Shown piece after piece: positions 36,737-45,483 of a stretch of 64,000 nt of DNA. Positions within the stretch are counted from its first letter, which is position 1; every line of letters begins with the position of its first letter. The stretch comes from JALORV01 sp963769745 (GTDB lineage: Bacteria > Pseudomonadota > Gammaproteobacteria > Burkholderiales > Burkholderiaceae_F): contig CAVYNB010000015.1 of NCBI GenBank assembly GCA_963769745.1, positions 23,174-87,173 on the forward strand, read 5' to 3'. Position numbers and translations under genes: made by a program. Under the pieces are notes generated by a model. That model worked only from the letters and a program-made list of their open reading frames with translations. It searched no databases and was not told the origin of the DNA.

Positions 36737-37555
36737 GTGCCCCCCATCCACCATTTCGATCCCGTTGCACTGCAGATCGGGCCCCTGGCCATCCGCTGGT
36801 ACGGGTTGATGTATCTGATCGGCTTTGCGCTGTTCCTCGTGCTGGGCAAATTGCGTTCGCGCGATGCCTGGCGCGGCATGAGTTCGCAGGACGTTGACGA
36901 CCTGCTGTTCTACGGAATGATCGGCGTCATCGTCGGCGGCCGGCTCGGGCACGTGATCTTCTACGGTCCGCTGTCGTATTACCTGTCCCATCCGCTCGAG
37001 ATCTTCGCCGTCTGGAAGGGCGGCATGGCCTCGCATGGCGGCATCCTCGGCGTGATCGCAGCGATGGCCTGGTTTGCGCGCAGCCGTGGCAAGTCCTTCC
37101 TCGGCGTCGCCGACTTCGTCGTCCCGCTGGTACCGCTCGGACTCGCTGCGGGGCGGATCGGCAACTTCATCAACGGTGAACTGTGGGGCCGCGTGGCCGA
37201 TCCGGCCAACGTACCGTGGGCGATGATCTTTCCGCAGGCGGGAGACAAGCTCCCGCGCCATCCGTCGCAGCTGTACCAGTTCGCCCTCGAAGGATTGCTG
37301 CTGTTCGCGATCCTGTGGGTCTACTCGCGTCGCCCGCGACCCGTCGGCACGGCCGGCAGCCTGTTCCTGATCGGCTATGGCGTGCTGCGCATCGTTGGTG
37401 AGTTCTTCCGCGAGCCCGAGGCCCTGTACGGTGCGATGCCGCTGGGCCTGTCGGCCGGGCAATGGCTGTCGGTGCCCATGGTCCTGATCGGCATCGCCTG
37501 CTTCGTCGTTTTCCACCGCCGCGGACTGTCGCCCGGCGCGGCCGCAAGACGTTAA
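36737..37555 (+). CDS. lgt: Prolipoprotein diacylglyceryl transferase Lgt
   Basis: Transfers diacylglycerol to the lipobox cysteine of prolipoproteins in the inner membrane. I choose GTG 36737 (VPPIHHFDPVALQIGPLAIRW), since upstream frames overlap ilvD. The 272 residues with seven hydrophobic helices carry GGMASHGGILG, the signature GRIGNFINGELWGRV and RHPSQLYQFALEG with catalytic residues, and GEFFREPEA. Many lipoproteins in this window (livK, bamE and others) would be substrates. Confidence 0.96.
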   Translation: MPPIHHFDPVALQIGPLAIRWYGLMYLIGFALFLVLGKLRSRDAWRGMSSQDVDDLLFYGMIGVIVGGRLGHVIFYGPLSYYLSHPLEIFAVWKGGMASHGGILGVIAAMAWFARSRGKSFLGVADFVVPLVPLGLAAGRIGNFINGELWGRVADPANVPWAMIFPQAGDKLPRHPSQLYQFALEGLLLFAILWVYSRRPRPVGTAGSLFLIGYGVLRIVGEFFREPEALYGAMPLGLSAGQWLSVPMVLIGIACFVVFHRRGLSPGAAARR

Positions 37556-37650
37556 AGTACGGGGCCCGATCGCCGGACCAGCGTGCGGGACACGCCATAA
37601 GGCGCATGCGCCGACAGAGCGCAGCATCCACATTAGCCAAGGAGACCCAC

Positions 37651-38622
37651 GTGACCCTTCGTTCCCTGATGATTGCCGTGCTTGCGGCCTGCGTGCTTGT
37701 GGCTGCGCCTGCGGGTGCCCAGAGCTGGCCGACCAAACCCATCACCTTGATCGTCCCGTTCCCGCCCGGCGGCGGCACCGATGCTTTCGCGCGGCCGCTC
37801 TCGGCACAACTGACCAAGCAGCTCGGCCGGCAGGTGATCATCGACAATCGCGGTGGGGCCGGCGGCACCGTCGGAGCTTCGATAGCGGCCAAGGCTGCGC
37901 CCGACGGCTACACATTCTTCGTCGGCGCGGTCCATCACGCGATCGCACCGAGCTTCTATCCGAAGCTCGACTACAACATCGAGACCGACCTCGTGCCGCT
38001 GACGGTGATCGCCAATCCGCCACAGATCGTCGTGGTCAATCCCGGCCGGGTGAAGGTCGACGACTTCAAGTCGTTCATGGTCCTGCTCCGCGCCAACCCC
38101 GGCAAGCTCAATTACGCGTCGGCCGGCAACGGCACTTCGCACCATCTCGCAGGGGAACTCTTCAAGCAGCAGAGCAACACCTTCATCGTGCACATTCCGT
38201 ACCGTGGCGCCGGGCCGGCGCTGCAGGACCTCATCACCGGCAACGTCGACATGATGTTCGACGGCCTGGGCTCATCGGCCCAGCACATCCGGTCCGGACG
38301 CATCAAGCCGTTGGCAGTGGCCGCGCCGAAGCGCTCGCCGGCGTTTCCCAACGTGCCTACGACGGCTGAAGTCGGCATGCCCGACTACGTGGTGTCGACC
38401 TGGTACGCCATCTGGGGCGTCAAGGGCACGCCGAAGGAGATTCTCGATCGCATGCATGCCGAGATCGTCAAGGCGGTCGGCTCGCCCGAACTCAAGGACA
38501 TCTGGGCCGGCAACGGCTCCGACACGGCGACGATGTCGCAGCAGGACTTCGCAAAGTTCCTGAACAGTGAGATCAAGCGCTGGGCGGCGGTGACGAAGTC
38601 GTCCGGGGCCAAGCTCGACTGA
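37651..38622 (+). CDS. Bug/TctC family tripartite tricarboxylate receptor
   Basis: A periplasmic solute receptor of the Bordetella-uptake-gene type, 323 residues from GTG 37651 with an AAGGAG Shine-Dalgarno. There is a signal peptide (VLAACVLVAAPAGAQ), then WPTKPITLIVPFPPGGGTDAFAR, VIIDNRGGAGGTVGA, YASAGNGTSHHLAGELF and AFPNVPTTAEVG, all standard Bug motifs. The ligand is unknown. TctA/TctB membrane subunits are not nearby. The enoyl-CoA hydratase and CoA-ligase genes follow closely, so it may bring in the acid they activate. Confidence 0.92.
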   Translation: MTLRSLMIAVLAACVLVAAPAGAQSWPTKPITLIVPFPPGGGTDAFARPLSAQLTKQLGRQVIIDNRGGAGGTVGASIAAKAAPDGYTFFVGAVHHAIAPSFYPKLDYNIETDLVPLTVIANPPQIVVVNPGRVKVDDFKSFMVLLRANPGKLNYASAGNGTSHHLAGELFKQQSNTFIVHIPYRGAGPALQDLITGNVDMMFDGLGSSAQHIRSGRIKPLAVAAPKRSPAFPNVPTTAEVGMPDYVVSTWYAIWGVKGTPKEILDRMHAEIVKAVGSPELKDIWAGNGSDTATMSQQDFAKFLNSEIKRWAAVTKSSGAKLD

Positions 38623-38630
38623 GAGCACCG

Positions 38631-39413
38631 GTGAGCGGCGTCGTCCACCTGCGCAGCGCCGGCGAAACGGCGACGGTCGTCCTCGAATCGCCGGGCAAGC
38701 TCAATGCCATCTGCGAGTCGATGTGGCATGCGCTCGCGCGCGCGTTCTCGACCTTCGCGGAAACGCCGGGGCTGCGAGCCGTCGTCATCCGCGGCGCGGG
38801 ACACAACTTTGCCGCGGGTGCCGACATCGAGGAGTTCGAGCGCGTCCGTGGCGACCCCGCCGACGGACGCCGCTATCACCTGGAGACGATCGCCAATGCG
38901 CTGGCTGCGATCGGAGCGTGCCCGGTCCCGGTCATCGCTGCGATCGAGGGCGTGTGCGTCGGCGGCGGTCTGGAGGTGGCGATCGCCAGTGATCTGCGCA
39001 TTGCGGCGGACAACGCGCGCATCGGTGCGCCGGTCGGACGTCTCGGTTTTCCGTTTGCGCTGCCCGAACTCGTGCCGCTGCTGCGCTTGGTCGGGCCTGG
39101 CGTCGCCGCCGAGCTGCTGCTCGAGGGACGGCTTTTCGACGCGCACGAGGCGGCCGCGCGCGGTCTCGTCACGCGTGCGGTCGCCCTCGATCGATTCGAC
39201 ACGGAGCTGCGTGACTGTGTGAGCCGCATCGTCGCCGGCTCGCCGCTGTCGGCGCGTGAGAACAAGGCCAACATCCGCCGGCTGAGCGCCACGGGTGGCG
39301 TCTATACCGAGCACGAACTGGACGCGAGCTTCGCGTTCCTGCAGTCCGAGGACTACCGCGAGGGAGTTGCGGCGTTTCGCGCCAAGCGGCCCGCGCGGTT
39401 CACCGGCAAGTAG
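38631..39413 (+). CDS. Enoyl-CoA hydratase/isomerase family protein
   Basis: A 260-residue crotonase-fold enzyme from GTG 38631, only 8 bases after the Bug gene. The oxyanion-hole segments are HNFAAGADIEEFERV and EGVCVGGGLEVAIASDLRIA, and the C-terminal AFLQSEDYREGVAAFRAKRP is characteristic. It acts on a CoA thioester, but substrate and reaction (hydration, isomerisation or decarboxylation) cannot be fixed from sequence. It precedes the malonyl-CoA-synthetase-like gene. Confidence 0.9.
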   Translation: MSGVVHLRSAGETATVVLESPGKLNAICESMWHALARAFSTFAETPGLRAVVIRGAGHNFAAGADIEEFERVRGDPADGRRYHLETIANALAAIGACPVPVIAAIEGVCVGGGLEVAIASDLRIAADNARIGAPVGRLGFPFALPELVPLLRLVGPGVAAELLLEGRLFDAHEAAARGLVTRAVALDRFDTELRDCVSRIVAGSPLSARENKANIRRLSATGGVYTEHELDASFAFLQSEDYREGVAAFRAKRPARFTGK

Positions 39414-39444
39414 TCGAGGTAATCACAATACGCAGGACCCGGCC

Positions 39445-41025
39445 ATGGCGAGCGACTGCAGTTTCTATACGCTGATCGAACGGCGCTTTCCCGCAGACCT
39501 CGGGTCCGCCTGCATCGAGACCGCCGACGGTCTCGTGTACAGCTGGAGCGACCTGCATCACGCGAGCGGACGCCTGGCCCACTGGCTGGACTCCCTGCAC
39601 CTGCCCGACGGCGCGCGGGTTGCGGTGCAGGTCGAGAAGTCGCCGGAGTGCCTGATGCTGTACCTGGCGACATTGCGTGCCGGGCTGGTCTACCTGCCGT
39701 TGAACACCGCCTACCAGCGGGCAGAGATCGAATACTTCCTCGCCGATGCCGAGCCCGACGTGCTCGTCTGCACGCCCGCCCGATTAGCCGAACTCGAACC
39801 GCTGGCGCGGCGTTCGCGTTGCCGCCATGTCGTCACCCTGGGTGAAGCGCGCGATGGCTCGTTGCTCGAGGCTGCTGCGCCGTTTGCGGACACGTACTCC
39901 ACCCGTCCGCGCGCCGCCGACGACCTCGCGGCCATCCTGTACACGTCGGGCACGACGGGGCGCAGCAAGGGGGCGATGCTGACGCACGGCAACCTGGCGT
40001 CCAACGCACTGACGCTCGACGAGTTCTGGGGCTTTGCGGCCGAGCGCGCGGCGGGGCGCCAGGATGTGCTGTTGCACGCGCTGCCGTTGTTCCATGTGCA
40101 CGGCCTGTTCGTTGCATCGCATGCAGCGCTGCTGGCCGGCGCGAAGACGCTGATGCTGCCGAAGTTCGACGCCGCGCAGGTGCTCGAACGGCTGCCACGC
40201 TCGACGGTGATGATGGGCGTACCGACCTACTACACACGGCTGCTGGCCGAGCCCGCCTTCGACAAGGCGCGCTGCAGGTCGGTGCGGCTCTTCATCTCCG
40301 GGTCCGCACCGCTGCTTGCAGAAACTCACCGCGAGTTCGAGGCGCGCACTGGCCACCGCATCCTCGAGCGCTACGGCATGTCGGAAACCGTCATGCTGGT
40401 GTCGAACCCTTACTTCAGGGAGCAGGGGTCGCGCATCGCCGGCACGGTGGGGCAGCCGCTGCCGGGCGTCGGTGTGCGCGTCGTGCGCGAGGACGGCTCC
40501 GCTTGCGCGACCGGTGAAATCGGGTCGGTCGAAGTGCGTGGACCCAACGTCTTCGCAGGCTATTGGCGCATGCCGGAGAAAACAGCTGAAGAGTTCACCG
40601 CCGACGGCTGGTTTCGCACCGGCGACGTCGGCCACTTCGGCGGCGCCGGCGTGCCCGATCACTACCTGACGCTGGTGGGTCGCTCCAAGGACCTGATCAT
40701 TTCCGGCGGCTACAACGTCTATCCGAAGGAGATCGAGGGTTACATCGACGAGATGCCGGGCGTGGTCGAGTCGGCTGTCATCGGCCTGCCGCATCCGGAC
40801 TTCGGCGAAGCGGTCGCCGCCGTGGTCGTGGCACGCCGACCGGGCGCGCTCGATGCGAGTCGCGTGGTCGACGGCCTCAAGGGCCGGATTGCCAACTACA
40901 AGGTGCCCAAGCGCGTCTTCGTCGTCGAGGACCTGCCGCGCAACACCATGGGCAAGGTGCAGAAGAACGTGCTGCGCGATCGCTACAAGTCCACGTTCAC
41001 GCCGCAAACGCGAAGTGCGGCCTGA
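39445..41025 (+). CDS. matB: Malonyl-CoA synthetase-like acyl-CoA ligase
   Basis: An AMP-forming ligase of 526 residues starting at ATG 39445. Motifs are the P-loop ILYTSGTTGRSKGAMLTHGN, HALPLFHVHGLFVA, GVPTYYTRLLAEP, ERYGMSETVML, GWFRTGDVGHF, GRSKDLIISGGYNVYPKEIE and the C-terminal catalytic Lys in LPRNTMGKVQKN. The overall pattern fits MatB, which makes malonyl-CoA from malonate, ATP and CoA. No malonyl-CoA decarboxylase lies adjacent. Its end overlaps the convergent grpB gene by 29 bases. Confidence 0.87.
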   Translation: MASDCSFYTLIERRFPADLGSACIETADGLVYSWSDLHHASGRLAHWLDSLHLPDGARVAVQVEKSPECLMLYLATLRAGLVYLPLNTAYQRAEIEYFLADAEPDVLVCTPARLAELEPLARRSRCRHVVTLGEARDGSLLEAAAPFADTYSTRPRAADDLAAILYTSGTTGRSKGAMLTHGNLASNALTLDEFWGFAAERAAGRQDVLLHALPLFHVHGLFVASHAALLAGAKTLMLPKFDAAQVLERLPRSTVMMGVPTYYTRLLAEPAFDKARCRSVRLFISGSAPLLAETHREFEARTGHRILERYGMSETVMLVSNPYFREQGSRIAGTVGQPLPGVGVRVVREDGSACATGEIGSVEVRGPNVFAGYWRMPEKTAEEFTADGWFRTGDVGHFGGAGVPDHYLTLVGRSKDLIISGGYNVYPKEIEGYIDEMPGVVESAVIGLPHPDFGEAVAAVVVARRPGALDASRVVDGLKGRIANYKVPKRVFVVEDLPRNTMGKVQKNVLRDRYKSTFTPQTRSAA

Positions 41026-41554
41026 AGCTGCCGCGCGGCGAACTGCGGCCCGGCATCGCCAGCACCGCCTCGACGAAGCCTGACTTGCCGTTCGTATAGG
41101 CGTCACGGTCGAGGCGGAAGCGCGCGGCCAGGCGGCGCTTGAGTTCGGCGTAGCGGGCGGCGAGCCACGCATCGGCGCGCAGGTTGTCGCGGAACTTCAC
41201 GTAGCGCTTCCAGTACAGGCCGTTGAGCTCCACGACGTGCACGTGGTGGGTCCGCACGCCGCGCACGACGCGCTTGAAGAAGCGCCGGTCCGGCAGCACG
41301 CGTTCGTATTCCGGGATGTATTCGTAGCCATAGATCGACAGCCGGTCGTAGTGGCGCTCGAATTCGTCGAGTGAGCGGACCCCCACCAGCATGTCGATGA
41401 TCGGCTTGGCCGCCAGGCCCGGCACCGAGGTGCTGCCGATGTGTTCGATCGCGGGACGAAGGTCGCTCAGCGCGACCTGGATCAGCTGTGACTCGATGCG
41501 GAAACGGGCGGGCCACGCAGGGTCATAGGGTGTCACGACGATCTGGTCAGTCAT
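40997..41554 (-). CDS. GrpB family protein (nucleotidyltransferase-like fold)
   Basis: 185 residues from ATG 41554 with an AAGGAG Shine-Dalgarno. The family core IEHIGSTSVPGLAAKPIIDML, YEYIPEYERVLPDRRFFKR, THHVHVVELNGLYWKRYVKF and AARYAELKRRLAARF are clear. GrpB/UPF0157 proteins have a nucleotidyltransferase fold, but no agreed function. It is convergent with the CoA-ligase gene. Confidence 0.9.
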   Translation of the reverse strand: MTDQIVVTPYDPAWPARFRIESQLIQVALSDLRPAIEHIGSTSVPGLAAKPIIDMLVGVRSLDEFERHYDRLSIYGYEYIPEYERVLPDRRFFKRVVRGVRTHHVHVVELNGLYWKRYVKFRDNLRADAWLAARYAELKRRLAARFRLDRDAYTNGKSGFVEAVLAMPGRSSPRGSFRPHFAFAA

Positions 41555-41686
41555 TCGGGTCTCCTTGTAGGGCATCGGGGCGATCACGCCGGGGCCGGGT
41601 TTGTGAGGTCACTGTACGGGGGCGGGGAGTCTGGGTCAGCGGCGTCTGCCGCAGCGCCAATGCCGCAAATTCGACAGCCGGGGTCT

Positions 41687-41905
41687 TCAGCGCGCCAGGG
41701 TGGCCGCAGGCCCCATGGCGCGCTCGAGCGAGCCGAGCACGATTTCCTCGGGCAGCGGTGCTTCGATCAACGTAACGAAGGCCGCGCCAGCCACGCAGCC
41801 CGCCAGCAGCACGAGGACCACCGGCAAGCGACTTTCGCGGCGTCGCACCACAGGGCGAGGCTTACGCACCACTGCGGGGGTAGGTAGCGCGGTCGGGTCG
41901 TGCAT
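41687..41905 (-). CDS. Small single-span membrane protein, hypothetical
   Basis: A 72-residue frame from ATG 41905 preceded by GGAGG 7 bases upstream. It has a Pro/Arg-rich cytoplasmic part (TPAVVRKPRPVVRRRESR), one membrane helix LPVVLVLLAGCVAGAAFVTLI (about residues 29-48) and a short outer tail. I recognise no family. It is a stand-alone gene between grpB and the Crp/Fnr regulator. Confidence 0.5.
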   Translation of the reverse strand: MHDPTALPTPAVVRKPRPVVRRRESRLPVVLVLLAGCVAGAAFVTLIEAPLPEEIVLGSLERAMGPAATLAR

Positions 41906-42082
41906 GACGGCCTCCGTGGGCAGGGCGTTTCGGCCCGGTAAACACACGGTAGGCGACGACGGCAGCGAGCGCAGCGGAGGCTGCGGCCAGCGCGACGATG
42001 AAAATTCACGGGCGCCTGCGGGTGCTGGCGCCGATCAACGGGCGACGGGCGACGGGCGATCAGCGCCGCCCGCGTCTGCCGA

Positions 42083-42724
42083 TCACCAGCGTGCCGGAGG
42101 CTTGCGATGGATCGTGATCGTGCGGTTTTCGATCGTGACGTAGCCGCCGATCGTCAGGTCCTTGAAGATGCGGCTGATCATGTCGCGCGACGCGCCGACG
42201 CGATCGGCGATGTCCTGCTGCGTCATCCGTTCCGGCACGACCAGCTTGCCCCCGTCTTCCTTCGCCAGCGACAGCAGCAGGCGCGCAACCCGGCCGTACA
42301 CGTCCATCAGCGCCAGGTTCTTCACGTTGTCGGTCGCGATGCGGGCGCGGTCGATCAGCGTGGTGATCAGCGCCATCGCGATGTCCGGATTCGCGCCGAT
42401 CGCGCTGCGCAGTTCGTCACGGGTGACCACCGAGCAGCTGGTCGGCTCGAGCGTCATCACCGAGGCGGCACGCGGACGGCCGTCGAGCGCCATCTCGCCG
42501 ACGTAGTCACCCGGTCCGTAGATGTCGAGGATCATCTCGCGGCCGTCGTCATCGGACACGTAGACCTTGACCTTGCCCGTCAGGATCACGTAGAGGCTGT
42601 CGCCGCGATCGCCCTCGTTGATGATCACCGCGTTCTTCGGAAACGTGCGCACCTGACCGCGCGTCGCCAGTTCGCGCACCATCGGATCGCCGATCTCGCT
42701 GATGGCCTGCTCGCTTGCTGTCAT
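42083..42724 (-). CDS. Crp/Fnr family transcriptional regulator
   Basis: 213 residues. An N-terminal cyclic-nucleotide-binding barrel (NEGDRGDSLYVILTGKVKVYV, YGPGDYVGEMALDGRPRAASV) and a C-terminal winged helix (MTQQDIADRVGASRDMISRIFKDL). The PRAA phosphate-binding segment is close to cAMP-binding Crp. There is no N-terminal cysteine cluster as in Fnr, so oxygen sensing by Fe-S is unlikely. Ligand and targets unknown. Confidence 0.92.
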   Translation of the reverse strand: MTASEQAISEIGDPMVRELATRGQVRTFPKNAVIINEGDRGDSLYVILTGKVKVYVSDDDGREMILDIYGPGDYVGEMALDGRPRAASVMTLEPTSCSVVTRDELRSAIGANPDIAMALITTLIDRARIATDNVKNLALMDVYGRVARLLLSLAKEDGGKLVVPERMTQQDIADRVGASRDMISRIFKDLTIGGYVTIENRTITIHRKPPARW

Positions 42725-42814
42725 GGTTGTTCCGCAAAGTCTCGTTATCGCGCCATTATGCGGCGCATGGCAGGGGCGGGGAAGGTGGCCTTTGCCGCGT
42801 CTGCCAAACGGCCG

Positions 42815-43623
42815 CTAGTACGCCCGGACGCCCTTGTACGCCATGTAGCCCGCCAGCAGGAACAGCAGGATGGCGAATACGCGCTTCAGCGGCTTGGTGT
42901 CGAGCGAGTGGGCGACGCGCGCCCCCAGCGGTGCCGTCAGAACGCTGGCAGCGGCGATGGCCAGCAGCGCCGGCAGATAGACGAAACCGGCGGTCCCTGG
43001 CGGCAGCGACGCCTCGCCGTGGCCGGCGAGGATGTAGCCGAGGGTTCCGGCGGCGGCGATCGGGAATCCGAGGGCGGCCGAGGTCGCGACGGCATTGTGG
43101 ATCTTCACGTTGCTCCAGACCATGAACGGAACGGAAATGAAACCCCCGCCGGCGCCGACCAGGCTTGAAATGAATCCGATGCCGCCGCCGACACTGAACA
43201 TGCCCGCACCCTTGGGCAGTTCGCGCGTCGGTCGCGGCTTGCGGTCGAGGAGCATCTGCAGGGCAGAAAAGCCGACGAAAGTCGCGAACACGACCGATAG
43301 CCAGAAGGTCGGCAGTCGCCCCGCGATCTGGGCGCCGATGAGCGACCCGATCAGGATGCCGGGCGCCAGCAACCGGACGACCGACCACAGTACGGCGCCT
43401 CGCTGGTGGTGCGCACGCACGGACGAGACCGACGTGAACAGGATCGTCGCGAGCGACGTGGCAATCGCCATGTGGACGATGTGATCAAGCGGAAAGCCGC
43501 GCCAGGTGAAGAGCAGCGTCAGAAACGGCACCATCAGCATGCCGCCGCCGATGCCCAGCAGGCCGGCGGCAAAGCCGGTCCCTGCGCCCAGCAACACCAA
43601 TGCGGCAATGAATCCCACCTCCA

Positions 43624-43624
<1 letters not shown>
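42815..43624 (-). CDS. TauE/SafE family sulfite exporter-like membrane protein
   Basis: 269 residues from ATG 43624, overlapping the end of the EVE gene by one base. Eight or so hydrophobic helices arranged as two repeats, each with the family pattern (GFAAGLLGIGGGMLMVPFL and IGFISSLVGAGGGFISVPFM). It probably exports an organosulfur compound or sulfite; substrate unknown. It is translated with the EVE protein upstream. Confidence 0.9.
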
Positions 43625-44094
<470 letters not shown>

Positions 44095-44310
44095 GCGCGG
44101 CCCATGGGGCGGCGGGATCGACGCGGCGGCCTCGCCGCCGACGCTGTCGGCACAGGAATGATCATCGGAAGGTCAGTGGGTGGAATGCGGAGTGCCGTCG
44201 TGGGGCGATGCGCAGGACGCTACCGCAGGATGGAATCGCGCTGTGCCGGCACTCGCCGCGTGCAGACTAGCAGCGCCTGGGTCGCCAGCAAACGCGACCC
44301 GAATAAGATC

Positions 44311-44485
44311 CCCGCCTGTGCCGCCCGGCCTGATGTCCTGAACCATCGGTTCAGGGTGGTCACTGTCCGCGTCGTTTAGGTTCAGCAAACGCGTGCCGAT
44401 CGCACCGCGACGCGAGCCCAGCAACCTTGCGCATAGCGCATCGGTTCAAGGAACTATCGGCCTTTGCGCGGGCACCGCAGGGAAA
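44311..44485 (-). ncRNA. ssrS: 6S RNA
   Basis: Minus-strand RNA of about 175 nt that binds sigma-70 RNA polymerase in stationary phase. The ends pair in the pattern CCTG-TGCC with GGCA-CAGG. The 3' arm contains CCTGAACCGATGGTTCAGG, closely like the E. coli 6S block CCTTGAACCAAGGGTTCAAGG. A large open bubble lies in the middle. It sits between zapA and the EVE gene on the same strand, the standard location. Ends are estimated from pairing. A TACAAT (44537-44542 as complement) about 50 bases upstream may start a longer precursor. Confidence 0.85.
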
Positions 44486-44575
44486 CCCTTTGTGCATTCG
44501 CGATCATCAAACCCTGCGCGAGTGCACTTCAATTTCATTGTAGCGCCGCTCCCGTGTCTGTCGTTGCGGCAAATG

Positions 44576-44875
44576 CTAAAAAAGCTTTTCCTGCGGCAGC
44601 AATGCGTCGTCGCAGGATTGCAGCATGTCGCGCACGCGACGGCGCAGGTCACCGAGCTCGATGCCGTCGCCGCTGCGGGCCGAGAACAGTTCATGCGCGA
44701 TCTGCAGCGCCGCCATCACGGCGATGCGGTCCGCGCCCATGACCTTGCCCGCCGAGCGGATCGCCTCCATCTTGCCGTCGACATACTCCGCGCATCGCAG
44801 CAGCGATTCCTTTTCCTCCGGCGTGCAGGCCAGGCGGTACTCGCGCTCGAGGATAGTGACGGTCAGGTGTTCCAT
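44576..44875 (-). CDS. zapA: Cell division protein ZapA
   Basis: 99 residues. ZapA stabilises FtsZ filament bundles at the division ring. The N-terminal VTILEREYRLACTPEEKESLLRCA is the globular FtsZ-binding part, the AEYVDGKMEAIRSAGKVMGADRIAVMAAL stretch is typical, and a C-terminal coiled coil follows. Its start overlaps the zapB-like gene by 13 bases, and 6S RNA follows 90 bases downstream. Confidence 0.93.
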   Translation of the reverse strand: MEHLTVTILEREYRLACTPEEKESLLRCAEYVDGKMEAIRSAGKVMGADRIAVMAALQIAHELFSARSGDGIELGDLRRRVRDMLQSCDDALLPQEKLF

Positions 44876-45087
44876 GGGACCCCGGTGGAATTCGGCGGCG
44901 TCGGCAGCCGCTCCATCAGCAGATCCAGACGCCGGCTCGCCTCGTCGACGCGGCCGCGCATGGCGTCGAGCTCGGACGACGCAGTGGTCAGCTGCGAGCG
45001 AAGCTGCTGATTTTCGGTGCGCAGCGACTGCACCAGTCGCGCGAGTTCGGCCACCTTGCCGGCGAGCATATTGATGTCTTCAAGCAT
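44863..45087 (-). CDS. ZapB-like coiled-coil cell division protein (TIGR02449 type)
   Basis: 74 residues from ATG 45087, almost entirely coiled coil (EDINMLAGKVAELARLVQSLR, NQQLRSQL, heptads of Leu). It matches the small coiled-coil protein that precedes zapA in betaproteobacteria and gammaproteobacteria and probably acts with ZapA. No Shine-Dalgarno. TACGAT (45094-45099 as complement) lies 6 bases before the ATG, so the mRNA may be leaderless. Confidence 0.8.
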   Translation of the reverse strand: MLEDINMLAGKVAELARLVQSLRTENQQLRSQLTTASSELDAMRGRVDEASRRLDLLMERLPTPPNSTGVPWNT

Positions 45088-45175
45088 TGAATAATCGTAG
45101 CACCGCACCTGCCGGCCAATCGGACGGAGTGGGACCTCGCGCGCTGGCTTTCCTGGGCTAGACTTCCTTGCGTTG

Positions 45176-45362
45176 ATGGTGCCGAAGGTCTCGCCTTCGG
45201 TGAAACGGGAAACAGCAGGTGCGCCACTTTCGAGCGCGCCCAAGCTGTGCTGCCCCCGCAACGGTAAGCAGGCGCGTATTGCGCACGCTTCGCACATGCC
45301 ACTGCGTCTTGTGACGCGGGAAGGCGCGAAGCGCAGCCTGCAGCCCGGAGACCGGCCATCAG
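45176..45362 (+). promoter_or_regulatory. Cobalamin riboswitch
   Basis: Conserved pieces in order on the plus strand: GGTGCC near 45178, GAAACGGGAA (45202-45211), GGTGCGCCAC, the pseudoknot region TGCTGCCCCCGCAACGGTAA, GCCACTG (B12 box region, about 45297) and GCAGCCTGCAGCCCGGAGAC near 45340-45352. It lies 120 bases before the btuB start. Binding adenosyl- or methylcobalamin would lower expression of the btuB-btuC-btuD genes. Confidence 0.95.
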
Positions 45363-45483
45363 CAGGAGGACGAGCCGCGGGGGACCGGCAAGCCGGACCG
45401 CGTCGTGCGCGCCCTGCTCAGCCCACTCCCGGCCGTTCGTGTCTGAACGACTGCCGGCGGCGGGCCGGCGCAGGGGAGTTCGC

